Positions 1-5,140 of a stretch of DNA of 5,140 nt are shown piece by piece. The first letter of the stretch is position 1, and each line of letters begins with the position of its first letter. Source of the stretch: an uncultured Collinsella sp. (GTDB lineage Bacteria; Actinomycetota; Coriobacteriia; Coriobacteriales; Coriobacteriaceae); contig CATWID010000092.1 of the NCBI GenBank assembly GCA_958350755.1, positions 1 through 5,140 of the forward strand, written 5' to 3'. Made by a program: the position numbers and the translations under genes. The notes beneath the pieces are model-generated. The model saw only the letters and a program-made list of their open reading frames with translations. It made no database searches and had not been told where the DNA came from.

Positions 1-19
1 AGCACATTAAGTGCTTTCC
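1..19 (+). terminator. Stem-loop truncated by the window edge, facing the operon
   Basis: On the plus strand AGCAC, loop ATTAA and GTGCT form a stem, followed by TTCCTTTGCG. By analogy with 277-299 the full stem should be 9 bp, with GGAA expected just before base 1. Its orientation suggests that it terminates a plus-strand gene ending left of the window, convergent with the operon. Confidence 0.55.
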
Positions 20-43
20 TTTGCGTGCGGAACTCGCGATAAA
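20..43 (+). repeat. 24-base conserved tail, copy 1
   Basis: The sequence TTTGCGTGCGGAACTCGCGA plus TAAA directly follows the 3' arm of the left stem-loop. It is identical over all 24 positions to the minus-strand sequence at 276-253, which follows the other stem-loop in the same register. Together with the stem-loops it forms a shared module in opposite orientations. Confidence 0.8.
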
Positions 44-94
44 GTTCATATGCGCCGCCCGGCTCCCGCGGCTCTCAGGGGCTCCCATCCCAAA

Positions 95-113
95 TGCGGA
101 GCAAAGCTCCGCA
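95..113. terminator. Perfect 8-bp hairpin, possible bidirectional terminator
   Basis: TGCGGAGC and GCTCCGCA pair perfectly around a 3-base loop. On the plus strand a T-rich run (TTTTTCTTT, 121-129) begins 7 bases after the stem, farther than in a classic terminator. On the minus strand only TTT follows directly. It lies between two opposing stem-loops, so a backup terminator for either direction is plausible. Confidence 0.4.
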
Positions 114-252
114 CACCATCTTTTTCTTTCAGCTAAAGCACGCCGGAAATTCGACGCAGCTGGCTAACCTTGCCGGACGTTGTCGACGCCAAACCAGCTC
201 AGAGGCTATATCGATACAGAAAGGTCCCCGGACGGAGGGGCCGGATATAAGG

Positions 253-276
253 TTTATCGCGAGTTCCGCACGCAAA
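253..276 (-). repeat. 24-base conserved tail, copy 2
   Basis: This minus-strand copy follows the 9-bp stem at 277-299. Its last three bases belong to the 33-bp inverted terminus. It matches bases 20-43 exactly, although the adjoining stem sequences differ. Confidence 0.8.
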
Positions 277-299
277 GAAGGCCACTTAATGTGGCCTTC
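277..299 (-). terminator. Candidate intrinsic terminator of the operon
   Basis: On the minus strand a perfect 9-bp stem GAAGGCCAC/GTGGCCTTC encloses the loop ATTAA and runs into TTTGCG. It lies 70 bases past the tsaD stop in the direction of transcription, inside the 135-bp palindrome. The T tract is short, so termination strength is uncertain. The same stem-loop architecture recurs at the left edge of the window. Confidence 0.65.
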
Positions 300-369
300 G
301 TCTTGCGCAGGACTGTAGAGCAGGAAACCTTATATCCGGCCCCTCCGTCCGGGGACCGCGCCGTACCAG

Positions 370-1398
370 CTACAGCGTCATGTTTGGATCGGCGTCGACG
401 TCGAACGGCGAGATTTCTCCTCGGTCGAATTTACGGCGGGCAACCTCTGCGATCATGGCGGCGTTGTCGGTGCACGCCGAAAGCGGTGGCACCGTTACGC
501 GGATCCCCTGACGCCCAAGCTTCTTGATCATCATCTCGCGCAGATGCGGATTAGCCGAGACGCCGCCGCCGATGCAGTATTCCTTGCATCCGGTGGCATG
601 CAGGGCGTTTTTGGCCTTCTTGTACTGAACGTCAAAGACGGCTGCCTCAAACGAAGCCGCCAGATCGGGCAGGTGAATCGTGCGCCCGGCCTTGGTCTCC
701 TGCTCGATGTAGAGCGTCACGGCCGTTTTAAGACCCGAAAGCGAGAAACGATAGTCTCCCCTGCTGTTAAGCGCGCGAGGAAAATCGATCGCGCGGGGGT
801 TGCCCGTCTCGGCCAGCTTGGAGATGATGGGGCCACCGGGATAGCCCAGACCCAACGCCTTGGCTACCTTGTCGAAGGCCTCGCCCACAGCATCGTCGAG
901 TGTCTCACCAAGTACCTCGTAGTCGCCCCATGCCTTCACGTGCACGAGCATGGTATGACCGCCCGAGACGAGCGTGAAGATAAACGGCGGCCTGAGATCG
1001 GGCTGCGCCAGCAGGTTGGCGAACAGATGGCCCTCCAGATGGTTGACGCACACGAGTGGCTTGCCGGCGGCATAGGCAAAGCCCTTGGCGAAGGCGACGC
1101 CCACTACCAGAGCACCCACCAGGCCCGGACCCTGCGTCACGCCAACAGCGGCGAGTTCGCTCGGCGCGATGGCTCCACCCTCAAGACCAAGCGATGCTGC
1201 GGCATCCTCGAGCGCCGCATCCACGACACTCACAATCACCTCAACGTGTTTGCGCGAGGCGATCTCGGGCACCACGCCGCCAAAGCGGGCGTGAAAATCA
1301 ATCTGTGTCGACACCTGGTTGGCCAGCATATTGCCATCCGCATCGATAATCGCCACGGCCGTCTCGTCGCAGGAGCTCTCGATAGCGAGCACTAGGCG
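370..1398 (-). other. tsaD: TsaD catalytic domain of the fusion
   Basis: Residues about 453-794 plus the stop, about 342 residues, equal to a complete stand-alone TsaD (E. coli about 337). Metal-binding H572, H576 and D763, the nucleotide-binding GYPGGP (638-642 region) and SGGHT are intact, so the domain should be catalytically competent. It ends NMTL followed by TAG, 12 bases before the 135-bp palindromic element. Confidence 0.93.
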
Positions 1399-2754
1399 GC
1401 GGCGCTCAATTTCGGCACGCTCCCCCTCGGAGCGCCCAGGCGCAGGCAGCGGCCATACGCGCTGCTCTGCCGCCGTCGGCTCGGGCGAAGCATTATCGAC
1501 CGGAAGCACCAGGGGCAGCGGAGCCGTCATGACGATGGCGTCCTTGCCGGCACCATAGTAGCCGCGGCGACGGCCAGCCTCGGTAAAGCCCAGAGCGTTA
1601 TAAAGCGCGGTCGCTCCCTCGTTACCGTCCTCGACCTCGAGCGAAGCCGTAGTGCAGCCGAGCATCTGGGCATCATAGCTCACGTGCGACAGCAGCTTGC
1701 GGGCAATGCCCTCACGGCGATGTGCCGGGTCGACGGCGACATCCAGAATCTGCACATCACCGTCCACGACCATACCGCCGGCAAGGCCCAGCAGCTTGCC
1801 GTCGTCGTGTGCCACCCACCAACTACGCGGCGCAGCGACGTCCTCGCCCAGTTCGGACAGGAACATGCCCGGCGTCCATGCCTCGTGTCCGGCACCTTCA
1901 AAGCAGGCAGCCTCCAGCGCGCTTGCGCCCTCGGCATCCGCCGCGCCCATGGGACGGAACTGCAGATGACGACCGGCGAGCTCATCGGCAACACCCGTAA
2001 TTTCGCTCTGCGCACTCTCGGCAAGACCAAGACGCTTGCGCTCGTTTTCCTCGGCATCCGAAAGGCGCGTGTAAATCGGCAGGACGCGGGCCGGATCGCC
2101 GTCACCCGCAGCGTGCGCGAGCAGCAAGCCCTCGCCCGAAGGCCACCACAGGTCGCGCTCCACGCAGCGGGCGGCCTCGTCCTCACCCAGCAGCTTGCCA
2201 TAGCGCACGAGACCGTCACCGGTCAGCTGAACCTGGCCCCAGTCCGCTGCTTGGCGCCACTCATCGAGCGCCACGGCGGCCTTGACCACGTGTTCGCGCT
2301 CAAATTGACGCTCGAGACCCTCATCGACCAGCATATACAGCGCCGGATATACCTCACCGCGCATAGCATCGGCCAAGATACCAAGCTTGCCGCGCACGCC
2401 AGCCTTCCACGCCGTCCAAGCGCAAGCGTCGAGCGTCGACACGCCCAGCAGCGGAACATTGGCACCACGCGCGAGGCCCTTGGCAGTGGAGATGCCGATG
2501 CGCACACCCGTAAAGGACCCCGGGCCGCGGCCGACCACATAGCAACCAACATCGCTGCGATCCAGACCGGCTTGAGCCAGCACGCCATCAACGGTATTCA
2601 CGAGCTCAACGTTGGCGTGACGGCGACACATGTGGTCGCCACTCACGAGCTTCGTCTCACCCGTCTGCCCATCAATCCAGCTTGCCGCGCAGGCAAGCAT
2701 GTCAGTCGAGGTATCGAGCGCCACCACCAGCGCGTTGTCGTTATGCAAGCTCAT
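370..2754 (-). CDS. Three-domain fusion TsaB-RimI-TsaD: t6A tRNA modification and S18 N-acetyltransferase
   Basis: A single 794-residue reading frame joins three normally separate proteins. Residues 1 to about 235 are TsaB, the non-catalytic partner (VALDTST at 11-17; GRGPGSFTGVRIG at 75-87; YTRLSDAEE at 228-236). Residues about 264-412 are a RimI-type GNAT acetyltransferase with acetyl-CoA loop RREGIA (346-351), then LYNALGF and a YY pair (399-400). Residues about 453-794 are TsaD, the threonylcarbamoyl transferase. It has AIESSCDETA, metal ligands H572 and H576 (NHLEGHLF) and D763 (CTDNAAM), SGGHT (597-601) and IGGGVSANP. A proline/alanine/glutamate-rich linker (about 416-452) precedes TsaD, and a shorter one joins TsaB to RimI. 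TsaB and TsaD form a heterodimer in bacteria, so fusion fixes their ratio. I prefer ATG 2754, with AAGG 9 bases upstream, over TTG 2772. No frameshift or lost key residue is seen. Confidence 0.95.
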   Translation of the reverse strand: MSLHNDNALVVALDTSTDMLACAASWIDGQTGETKLVSGDHMCRRHANVELVNTVDGVLAQAGLDRSDVGCYVVGRGPGSFTGVRIGISTAKGLARGANVPLLGVSTLDACAWTAWKAGVRGKLGILADAMRGEVYPALYMLVDEGLERQFEREHVVKAAVALDEWRQAADWGQVQLTGDGLVRYGKLLGEDEAARCVERDLWWPSGEGLLLAHAAGDGDPARVLPIYTRLSDAEENERKRLGLAESAQSEITGVADELAGRHLQFRPMGAADAEGASALEAACFEGAGHEAWTPGMFLSELGEDVAAPRSWWVAHDDGKLLGLAGGMVVDGDVQILDVAVDPAHRREGIARKLLSHVSYDAQMLGCTTASLEVEDGNEGATALYNALGFTEAGRRRGYYGAGKDAIVMTAPLPLVLPVDNASPEPTAAEQRVWPLPAPGRSEGERAEIERRRLVLAIESSCDETAVAIIDADGNMLANQVSTQIDFHARFGGVVPEIASRKHVEVIVSVVDAALEDAAASLGLEGGAIAPSELAAVGVTQGPGLVGALVVGVAFAKGFAYAAGKPLVCVNHLEGHLFANLLAQPDLRPPFIFTLVSGGHTMLVHVKAWGDYEVLGETLDDAVGEAFDKVAKALGLGYPGGPIISKLAETGNPRAIDFPRALNSRGDYRFSLSGLKTAVTLYIEQETKAGRTIHLPDLAASFEAAVFDVQYKKAKNALHATGCKEYCIGGGVSANPHLREMMIKKLGRQGIRVTVPPLSACTDNAAMIAEVARRKFDRGEISPFDVDADPNMTL
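1510..1965 (-). other. rimI: RimI-like GNAT acetyltransferase domain of the fusion
   Basis: Residues about 264-415. The strand-helix start LQFRPMGAADAEGASALEAACF is followed by ILDVAVDPAHRREGIARKLL, holding the pyrophosphate-binding loop of GNAT enzymes. Next come SLEVEDGNEGATALYNALGF and GRRRGYYG, typical of RimI. The family acetylates the N-terminal alanine of ribosomal protein S18. Whether this one does so is inferred from similarity; GNAT specificity can shift. Confidence 0.85.
2050..2754 (-). other. tsaB: TsaB domain of the fusion
   Basis: Residues 1-235 of the fusion match full-length TsaB (usually about 220-230 residues). The ASKHA-fold N-terminus reads ALDTSTDML, and the hallmark GRGPGSFTGVRIG is intact. 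The following ISTAKGLA helix lies at the TsaB-TsaD dimer interface in known structures. The domain lacks the HxxxH metal site of TsaD, as expected for the non-catalytic partner. Confidence 0.9.
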
Positions 2755-3247
2755 CTTGTACAGCCTTATCAATCAAATGGGAAAGCTCCATTGCGCGGTC
2801 ACCGTGCGCCTCAAGCGTTATCGTTCGCACGTCGCTGTCGCCCTCATCACGCCTGAGCGTCACCGAAAGATACTCATCCGTCAGCTCGTCCTGGAATTGT
2901 TCGCCCCATTCCAGCAGGCAAGCACCCTCATAGCCCAGCACATCGAAAATGCCCGTATCCTCGAGCTCGTAGGCATGCTCCAGGCGGTATAGATCAAAGT
3001 GAAACAGCGGAATACGACCTTGATCGTGAACGGCCATGAGGGCGAACGTAGGGCTCGTAACCATATGCCCATCGCCCAGCCCGCGCGAGACGCCCTTGGT
3101 AAAGTGAGTTTTGCCCACTCCCAGGCCACCGGTCAGGATGAGCACATCGCCGTCCTCAAGGCACGGTGCAATTAGCTCGCCAAAGTACTCCGTATCGGCA
3201 GCGCAAGTCGTTTTGTAAGTACCTACCCCCAGGCGCTCCAGGGACAT
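2741..3247 (-). CDS. tsaE: tRNA t6A biosynthesis ATPase TsaE
   Basis: A 168-residue P-loop ATPase (YjeE family; most members are about 150-165 residues). TsaE binds the TsaB-TsaD heterodimer and uses ATP to keep the threonylcarbamoyl transfer to A37 of tRNA turning over. Visible motifs are Walker A GGLGVGKT (40-47), the switch-like SPTFAL (65-70), HFDLYRLE (83-90, D85) and the family hallmark EWGE (113-116). Two small departures from the common GDLGAGKTT form are glycine for aspartate at 41 and histidine after the P-loop threonine. The ATG at 3247 is preceded by AAGGAG at 5 bases, so the start is secure. The last 14 bases overlap the start of the tsaB-rimI-tsaD fusion, whose product is its direct partner, which fits translational coupling for balanced subunits. 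Confidence 0.97.
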   Translation of the reverse strand: MSLERLGVGTYKTTCAADTEYFGELIAPCLEDGDVLILTGGLGVGKTHFTKGVSRGLGDGHMVTSPTFALMAVHDQGRIPLFHFDLYRLEHAYELEDTGIFDVLGYEGACLLEWGEQFQDELTDEYLSVTLRRDEGDSDVRTITLEAHGDRAMELSHLIDKAVQDELA

Positions 3248-3252
3248 ATATG

Positions 3253-3258
3253 CTCCTT
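3253..3258 (-). promoter_or_regulatory. Shine-Dalgarno for tsaE, overlapping tandem stop codons
   Basis: The minus strand reads TAATAAGGAGCATATATG. The AAGGAG core lies 5 bases before the tsaE ATG and overlaps the second of two in-frame TAA stops that close the uracil-DNA glycosylase gene. It is the strongest ribosome binding site in the window, so tsaE may be translated well independently of its upstream neighbour. Confidence 0.8.
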
Positions 3259-3259
3259 A

Positions 3260-3880
3260 TTATTCCGAGGCGTCCTCTGGCGCGGGATGTCGCTCCAGAT
3301 AGTCGCCCAGCATCATAAAGTCTTCCTCCAGCAGCTCCTGCCACGCCGGATTGCGCAGCGCTGCTGCCGGATGGAACGTGGGCATTACCACAAAATGCCC
3401 CATCTGGTGGAACCTGCCGCGCAGCTTAGTAATGCCAATCTCGGTCTTTAGCACAAAGTGCGTCGCGGGGTTGCCGAGCGTCACAATAATATCGGGCCAG
3501 ATGCTTCGAATCTGCTCACGCAAAAATGGCGAGCAAGCCAGCACTTCCTCGGGACGCGGATTGCGGTTTCCCGGCGGGCGGCACTTAAGCACGTTGGCAA
3601 TGTAGACGTCTTCGCGTTTGAGCCCCGCCAGCGACAAAATGCCGTTGAGGTCCTCGCCTGCCGCCCCCACAAAGGGCTCGCCCTGCAAATCCTCATTGCG
3701 GCCCGGCGCCTCGCCAATAAACATCACGCGAGCGTGGGGGTTTCCCACGCCAAACACGATGTTATGGCGCGACTGGTAAAGCTGGCAAAGGTGACAATCG
3801 CCCAGAACGGCCTCGATCTCCTCGAGTGCGACCTCACGCGGCGCCTGATGGCTATGGCCGGGGATGTGCATGACGCCCAT
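3260..3880 (-). CDS. Uracil-DNA glycosylase, family 4 ([4Fe-4S] type)
   Basis: A 206-residue protein that excises uracil from DNA to start base-excision repair. Family 4 signatures are all present. The cluster ligands are C29 and C32 (CHLC), C100 (NVLKCRPPGNRNP) and C116 (ACSPF). The active-site loop is GEAPGRNED (56-64), followed by PFVGAAGEDLN; the C-terminal minor-groove motif is FHPAAALRNP (from 169). It is probably monomeric and cytosolic, acting on single- and double-stranded DNA as in archaeal and Thermus UDGa. I chose the ATG at 3880 because AGGAG lies 5 bases upstream. An in-frame start at 3928 would add 16 residues overlapping alr and lacks such support; ATG 3871 is also possible. 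The start is 8 bases past the alr stop. The gene ends in a tandem TAA TAA, with tsaE 12 bases further on. A DNA-repair gene is not part of the canonical alr-tsaE pairing, so it looks inserted into this operon. Confidence 0.95.
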   Translation of the reverse strand: MGVMHIPGHSHQAPREVALEEIEAVLGDCHLCQLYQSRHNIVFGVGNPHARVMFIGEAPGRNEDLQGEPFVGAAGEDLNGILSLAGLKREDVYIANVLKCRPPGNRNPRPEEVLACSPFLREQIRSIWPDIIVTLGNPATHFVLKTEIGITKLRGRFHQMGHFVVMPTFHPAAALRNPAWQELLEEDFMMLGDYLERHPAPEDASE

Positions 3881-3885
3881 AGCGA

Positions 3886-3890
3886 CTCCT
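3886..3890 (-). promoter_or_regulatory. Shine-Dalgarno for uracil-DNA glycosylase, overlapping the alr stop
   Basis: On the minus strand the sequence reads TAGGAGTCGCTATG. The AGGAG core sits 5 bases before the ATG at 3880 and shares two bases with the TAG stop of alr. This decides the start of the glycosylase against the upstream in-frame start at 3928. It also suggests that ribosomes finishing alr can help initiate the next gene. Confidence 0.8.
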
Positions 3891-5034
3891 ACACGTAGAC
3901 CTTGTCGAGACGCATACCAAAGCCGCAAGCGACCTCGTAGTTAATCGTGCCGCGTAGGCGCGCCATCTCGTCCATGGTAATCTCGGCATCTCCATCGCGG
4001 CCGACAATGATCATCTCGTCACCATACTCGGCCTCGGGAATCTCATGCGCCGGGTTGGACTGAATGGCGACCATAAACTGGTCCATGCAGATATTGCCCA
4101 CCTGACGCACACGCTCGCCGCGATACAGCACGTCCATACGATTGGAAAGCGTACGCGAAAGGCCATCGGCATAACCGATCGGAAGGGTGCAGATCTGAAC
4201 GCGCGTGCGCGGTACGCGGTAGGTAAAGCCGTAGCCCACGCCCTCGCCCATCGCAGGATGCGCCACGCGCGTCACACGCGCGTGGACGCTCATGACGGGA
4301 TCAAGCTGCATCACGCGACCACTCAGCTCACATGGCTGCAGACCATACAAACCGATGCCGGCACGAATCATGTCAAAGTGCATTGAAGAATCGAGCATCG
4401 AGGACGGCGTATTGGCACAATGCACGATACCGCATTCAAAACCTGCGTCCTTAATGGCCTGAACGGCCTCGGTAAAACGCTGGCACTGCAGCTTGTAGTC
4501 CCAACCCGAAGGTTCATCGGCCGTGGCAAAGTGCGTAAATACGCCGTCGCACTGGATGCCGCGATGGAAACTGATGCCGCGTACAAAGTCGAGCACCTGT
4601 GTGTAGTGAACACCGATACGATTCATGCCCGTCTCGATGGCAAGATGGTACTTGCCCACCTTGCCCGCCGCGACGGCGCATTCGCCATACGCAAGAGCAA
4701 AATCGGACGTATAGACCGAGGGCATGATATCGAATTCGAGCAATGCAGGAATAGCCTCGATAGGCGGCTCACTTAGAATCAGGACGGGCTTAGTAATCCC
4801 GCCCTGACGGAGCCCAACGCCCTCGTTAACCGTCGCCACGGCAAACATGTCGGCACCGGCCGAATACATGATCTTGGCACACTCAACAGCTCCATGACCA
4901 TAAGCATCGGCCTTGACCACGCAGCACAGGCGCTGACGCGGATTCAACAAGTTCTTATAGGCCCTTGTGTTGCGACGGAGCGCCCCGCGGTCGATCTCGA
5001 CCCAGGACCAGCGCGTCAAATCGGCTTTATTCAT
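3889..5034 (-). CDS. alr: Alanine racemase, PLP-dependent
   Basis: A complete 381-residue protein of normal family length. It interconverts L- and D-alanine in the cytosol for peptidoglycan synthesis. The N-terminal TIM barrel carries the PLP-lysine motif VVKADAYGHGA (K41 forms the Schiff base, Y45 nearby). It is followed by ETGMNRIG (134-141) and MIRAGIGLYG (222-231; R224 would contact the PLP ring nitrogen). The C-terminal beta domain has GVGYGFTY, with Y268 as the second catalytic base, then IGYADG (Y288), ICMDQ (M317, D318) and NYEV (Y366). Oddity: the position of the lysine that is carbamylated in Geobacillus Alr (HLKVDTGM) is alanine here (HLAIETGM, A132). The ATG start lies 2 bases after the upstream stop. 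A GAAGGG about 14 bases upstream is a distant Shine-Dalgarno candidate, so coupling to the previous gene is likely. The stop codon overlaps the ribosome binding site of the next gene. Confidence 0.97.
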   Translation of the reverse strand: MNKADLTRWSWVEIDRGALRRNTRAYKNLLNPRQRLCCVVKADAYGHGAVECAKIMYSAGADMFAVATVNEGVGLRQGGITKPVLILSEPPIEAIPALLEFDIMPSVYTSDFALAYGECAVAAGKVGKYHLAIETGMNRIGVHYTQVLDFVRGISFHRGIQCDGVFTHFATADEPSGWDYKLQCQRFTEAVQAIKDAGFECGIVHCANTPSSMLDSSMHFDMIRAGIGLYGLQPCELSGRVMQLDPVMSVHARVTRVAHPAMGEGVGYGFTYRVPRTRVQICTLPIGYADGLSRTLSNRMDVLYRGERVRQVGNICMDQFMVAIQSNPAHEIPEAEYGDEMIIVGRDGDAEITMDEMARLRGTINYEVACGFGMRLDKVYV

Positions 5035-5036
5035 GA

Positions 5037-5140
5037 TTAGTCATCCGACCCTTCGTCCATGATTCCCAGATCTTCGAGCGCATCCTTTGCCGCCAGCTCC
5101 ATGGCAGGACCGATCAAGTCGATAAGATCGGTCGCGATGA
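5037..5140 (-). CDS. C-terminal end of probable NAD(P)H-hydrate dehydratase (partial)
   Basis: Only the last 33 codons and a TAA stop lie in the window; the gene enters from the right edge. The visible tail begins IATDLIDLIGPAMELAAKD and finishes with an acidic end, LEDLGIMDEGSDD. An 'ATDL' stretch followed by a short helix and a charged tail resembles the C-terminus of ADP/ATP-dependent NAD(P)HX dehydratases (YjeF C-terminal domain, NnrD). These repair hydrated NADH and NADPH in the cytosol, often fused to the NnrE epimerase. The stronger argument is position: in Actinobacteria nnrD/nnrE genes commonly lie upstream of alr and the tsa genes. The stop codon is 2 bases before the alr start, so the two are surely co-transcribed. 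The fragment carries no catalytic motif, so the name is an inference; any other gene encoding a short acidic tail remains possible. Confidence 0.55.
   Translation of the reverse strand, partial: IATDLIDLIGPAMELAAKDALEDLGIMDEGSDD

Larger units (their letters stand above)
223..357. repeat. 135-bp palindromic intergenic element with perfect 33-bp inverted ends
   Basis: Bases 223-255 are the exact reverse complement of 325-357, 33 of 33 positions. The 69-base centre (256-324) is itself an imperfect palindrome around the hairpin at 277-299, with flanking partial pairings such as CGCAA/TTGCG. The whole element could therefore fold into one long rod in RNA or a cruciform in DNA. It lies 12 bases after the tsaD stop. 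Size and shape resemble ERIC-like or MITE-like intergenic repeats of other bacteria, but I recognise no named family. No target-site duplication is evident at the borders and it encodes no plausible protein. Confidence 0.8.
1..369. other. Gene-free intergenic region with repeats and hairpins
   Basis: No reading frame here looks like a real gene: the two that exist are composed largely of the palindromic element and read antisense to it. Structured parts are 1-43, 95-113 and 223-357. The stretch 130-222 shows no clear promoter, RNA gene or strong fold. The region appears to separate convergent transcription units. Confidence 0.7.

Noticed and set aside
44..75. Weak similarity between the sequence after the left tail (44-75) and the 33-base arm
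   Set aside because: Both share an ATAT followed by C/G-rich bases, but alignment needs several gaps; I cannot claim a degenerate arm by eye.
61..86. Direct repeat GGCTCCC at 61-67 and 80-86
   Set aside because: Seven bases repeated once in a GC-rich stretch is within chance expectation.
213..367. Target-site duplication flanking the 135-bp element
   Set aside because: The bases just outside the two arms (ending AGAAA on the left, starting GCGCC on the right) show no convincing direct repeat.
94..527. Two overlapping plus-strand small open frames (94-318 and 180-527)
   Set aside because: Their sequence is mostly the palindromic element, and the longer one runs into antisense tsaD. No good ribosome site was seen. 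They are likely to be annotated as hypothetical proteins wherever the repeat occurs.
544..1395. 283-codon plus-strand open frame opposite TsaD
   Set aside because: It is a shadow of the TsaD domain, whose motifs are intact on the other strand. The composition (many Arg and His, no domain) fits an artefact.
2755..2772. TTG start for the fusion at 2772
   Set aside because: It adds only MIRLYK, uses a rarer start codon, and the TsaB fold begins shortly after the ATG at 2754. It is not excluded.
1684..2856. 390-codon plus-strand open frame opposite TsaB/RimI
   Set aside because: It lies wholly antisense to well-conserved coding sequence, has no recognisable motif, and long antisense frames are expected in GC-rich genes.
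3881..3928. Upstream start of the uracil-DNA glycosylase at 3928
   Set aside because: It would overlap alr by 40 bases and adds 16 residues with no family match, while ATG 3880 has an AGGAG site at ideal spacing.

Overview
This is a GC-rich window holding a tightly packed bacterial operon that reads entirely on the minus strand, so transcription runs from the right edge to the left. The gene order is the actinobacterial 'nnrD - alr - tsaE - tsaB - rimI - tsaD' neighbourhood, also known from mycobacteria. Two differences stand out: a family 4 uracil-DNA glycosylase sits between alr and tsaE, and tsaB, rimI and tsaD are fused into one 794-residue protein. That fusion, the GC content and the style of the intergenic repeats suggest a member of the Coriobacteriia, probably Collinsella or a close relative. 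The organism call is inference, made without a database search.

Layout from right to left (direction of transcription). 5140-5037: last 33 codons of a gene that is probably NAD(P)H-hydrate dehydratase. 5034-3889: alanine racemase. 3880-3260: family 4 [4Fe-4S] uracil-DNA glycosylase. 3247-2741: TsaE ATPase. 2754-370: TsaB-RimI-TsaD fusion. Spacings are +2, +8, +12 and -14 nt. Shine-Dalgarno sequences overlap the preceding stop codons at two junctions, so the genes are probably co-transcribed and partly translationally coupled. No promoter is visible; it should lie to the right of the window.

The genes combine cell-wall precursor supply (D-alanine), metabolite repair (NAD(P)HX), DNA repair (uracil excision) and translation fidelity. 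TsaE plus the fusion supply three of the four bacterial components needed to make t6A at position 37 of ANN-decoding tRNAs. The fourth, TsaC, which makes threonylcarbamoyl-AMP, is not in the window. RimI would acetylate ribosomal protein S18.

The leftmost 369 bases hold no convincing gene but are rich in structure. Twelve bases past the tsaD stop lies a 135-bp element with perfect 33-bp inverted termini (223-255 and 325-357). It encloses a 9-bp stem-loop that looks like the operon's terminator. A second, opposite-facing copy of the stem-loop plus an identical 24-base tail starts at base 1. The two stems differ in sequence but keep their pairing through compensatory changes. This suggests a dispersed, structurally conserved terminator-associated repeat, and a convergent plus-strand gene ending just left of the window. 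A third hairpin at 95-113 lies between them.
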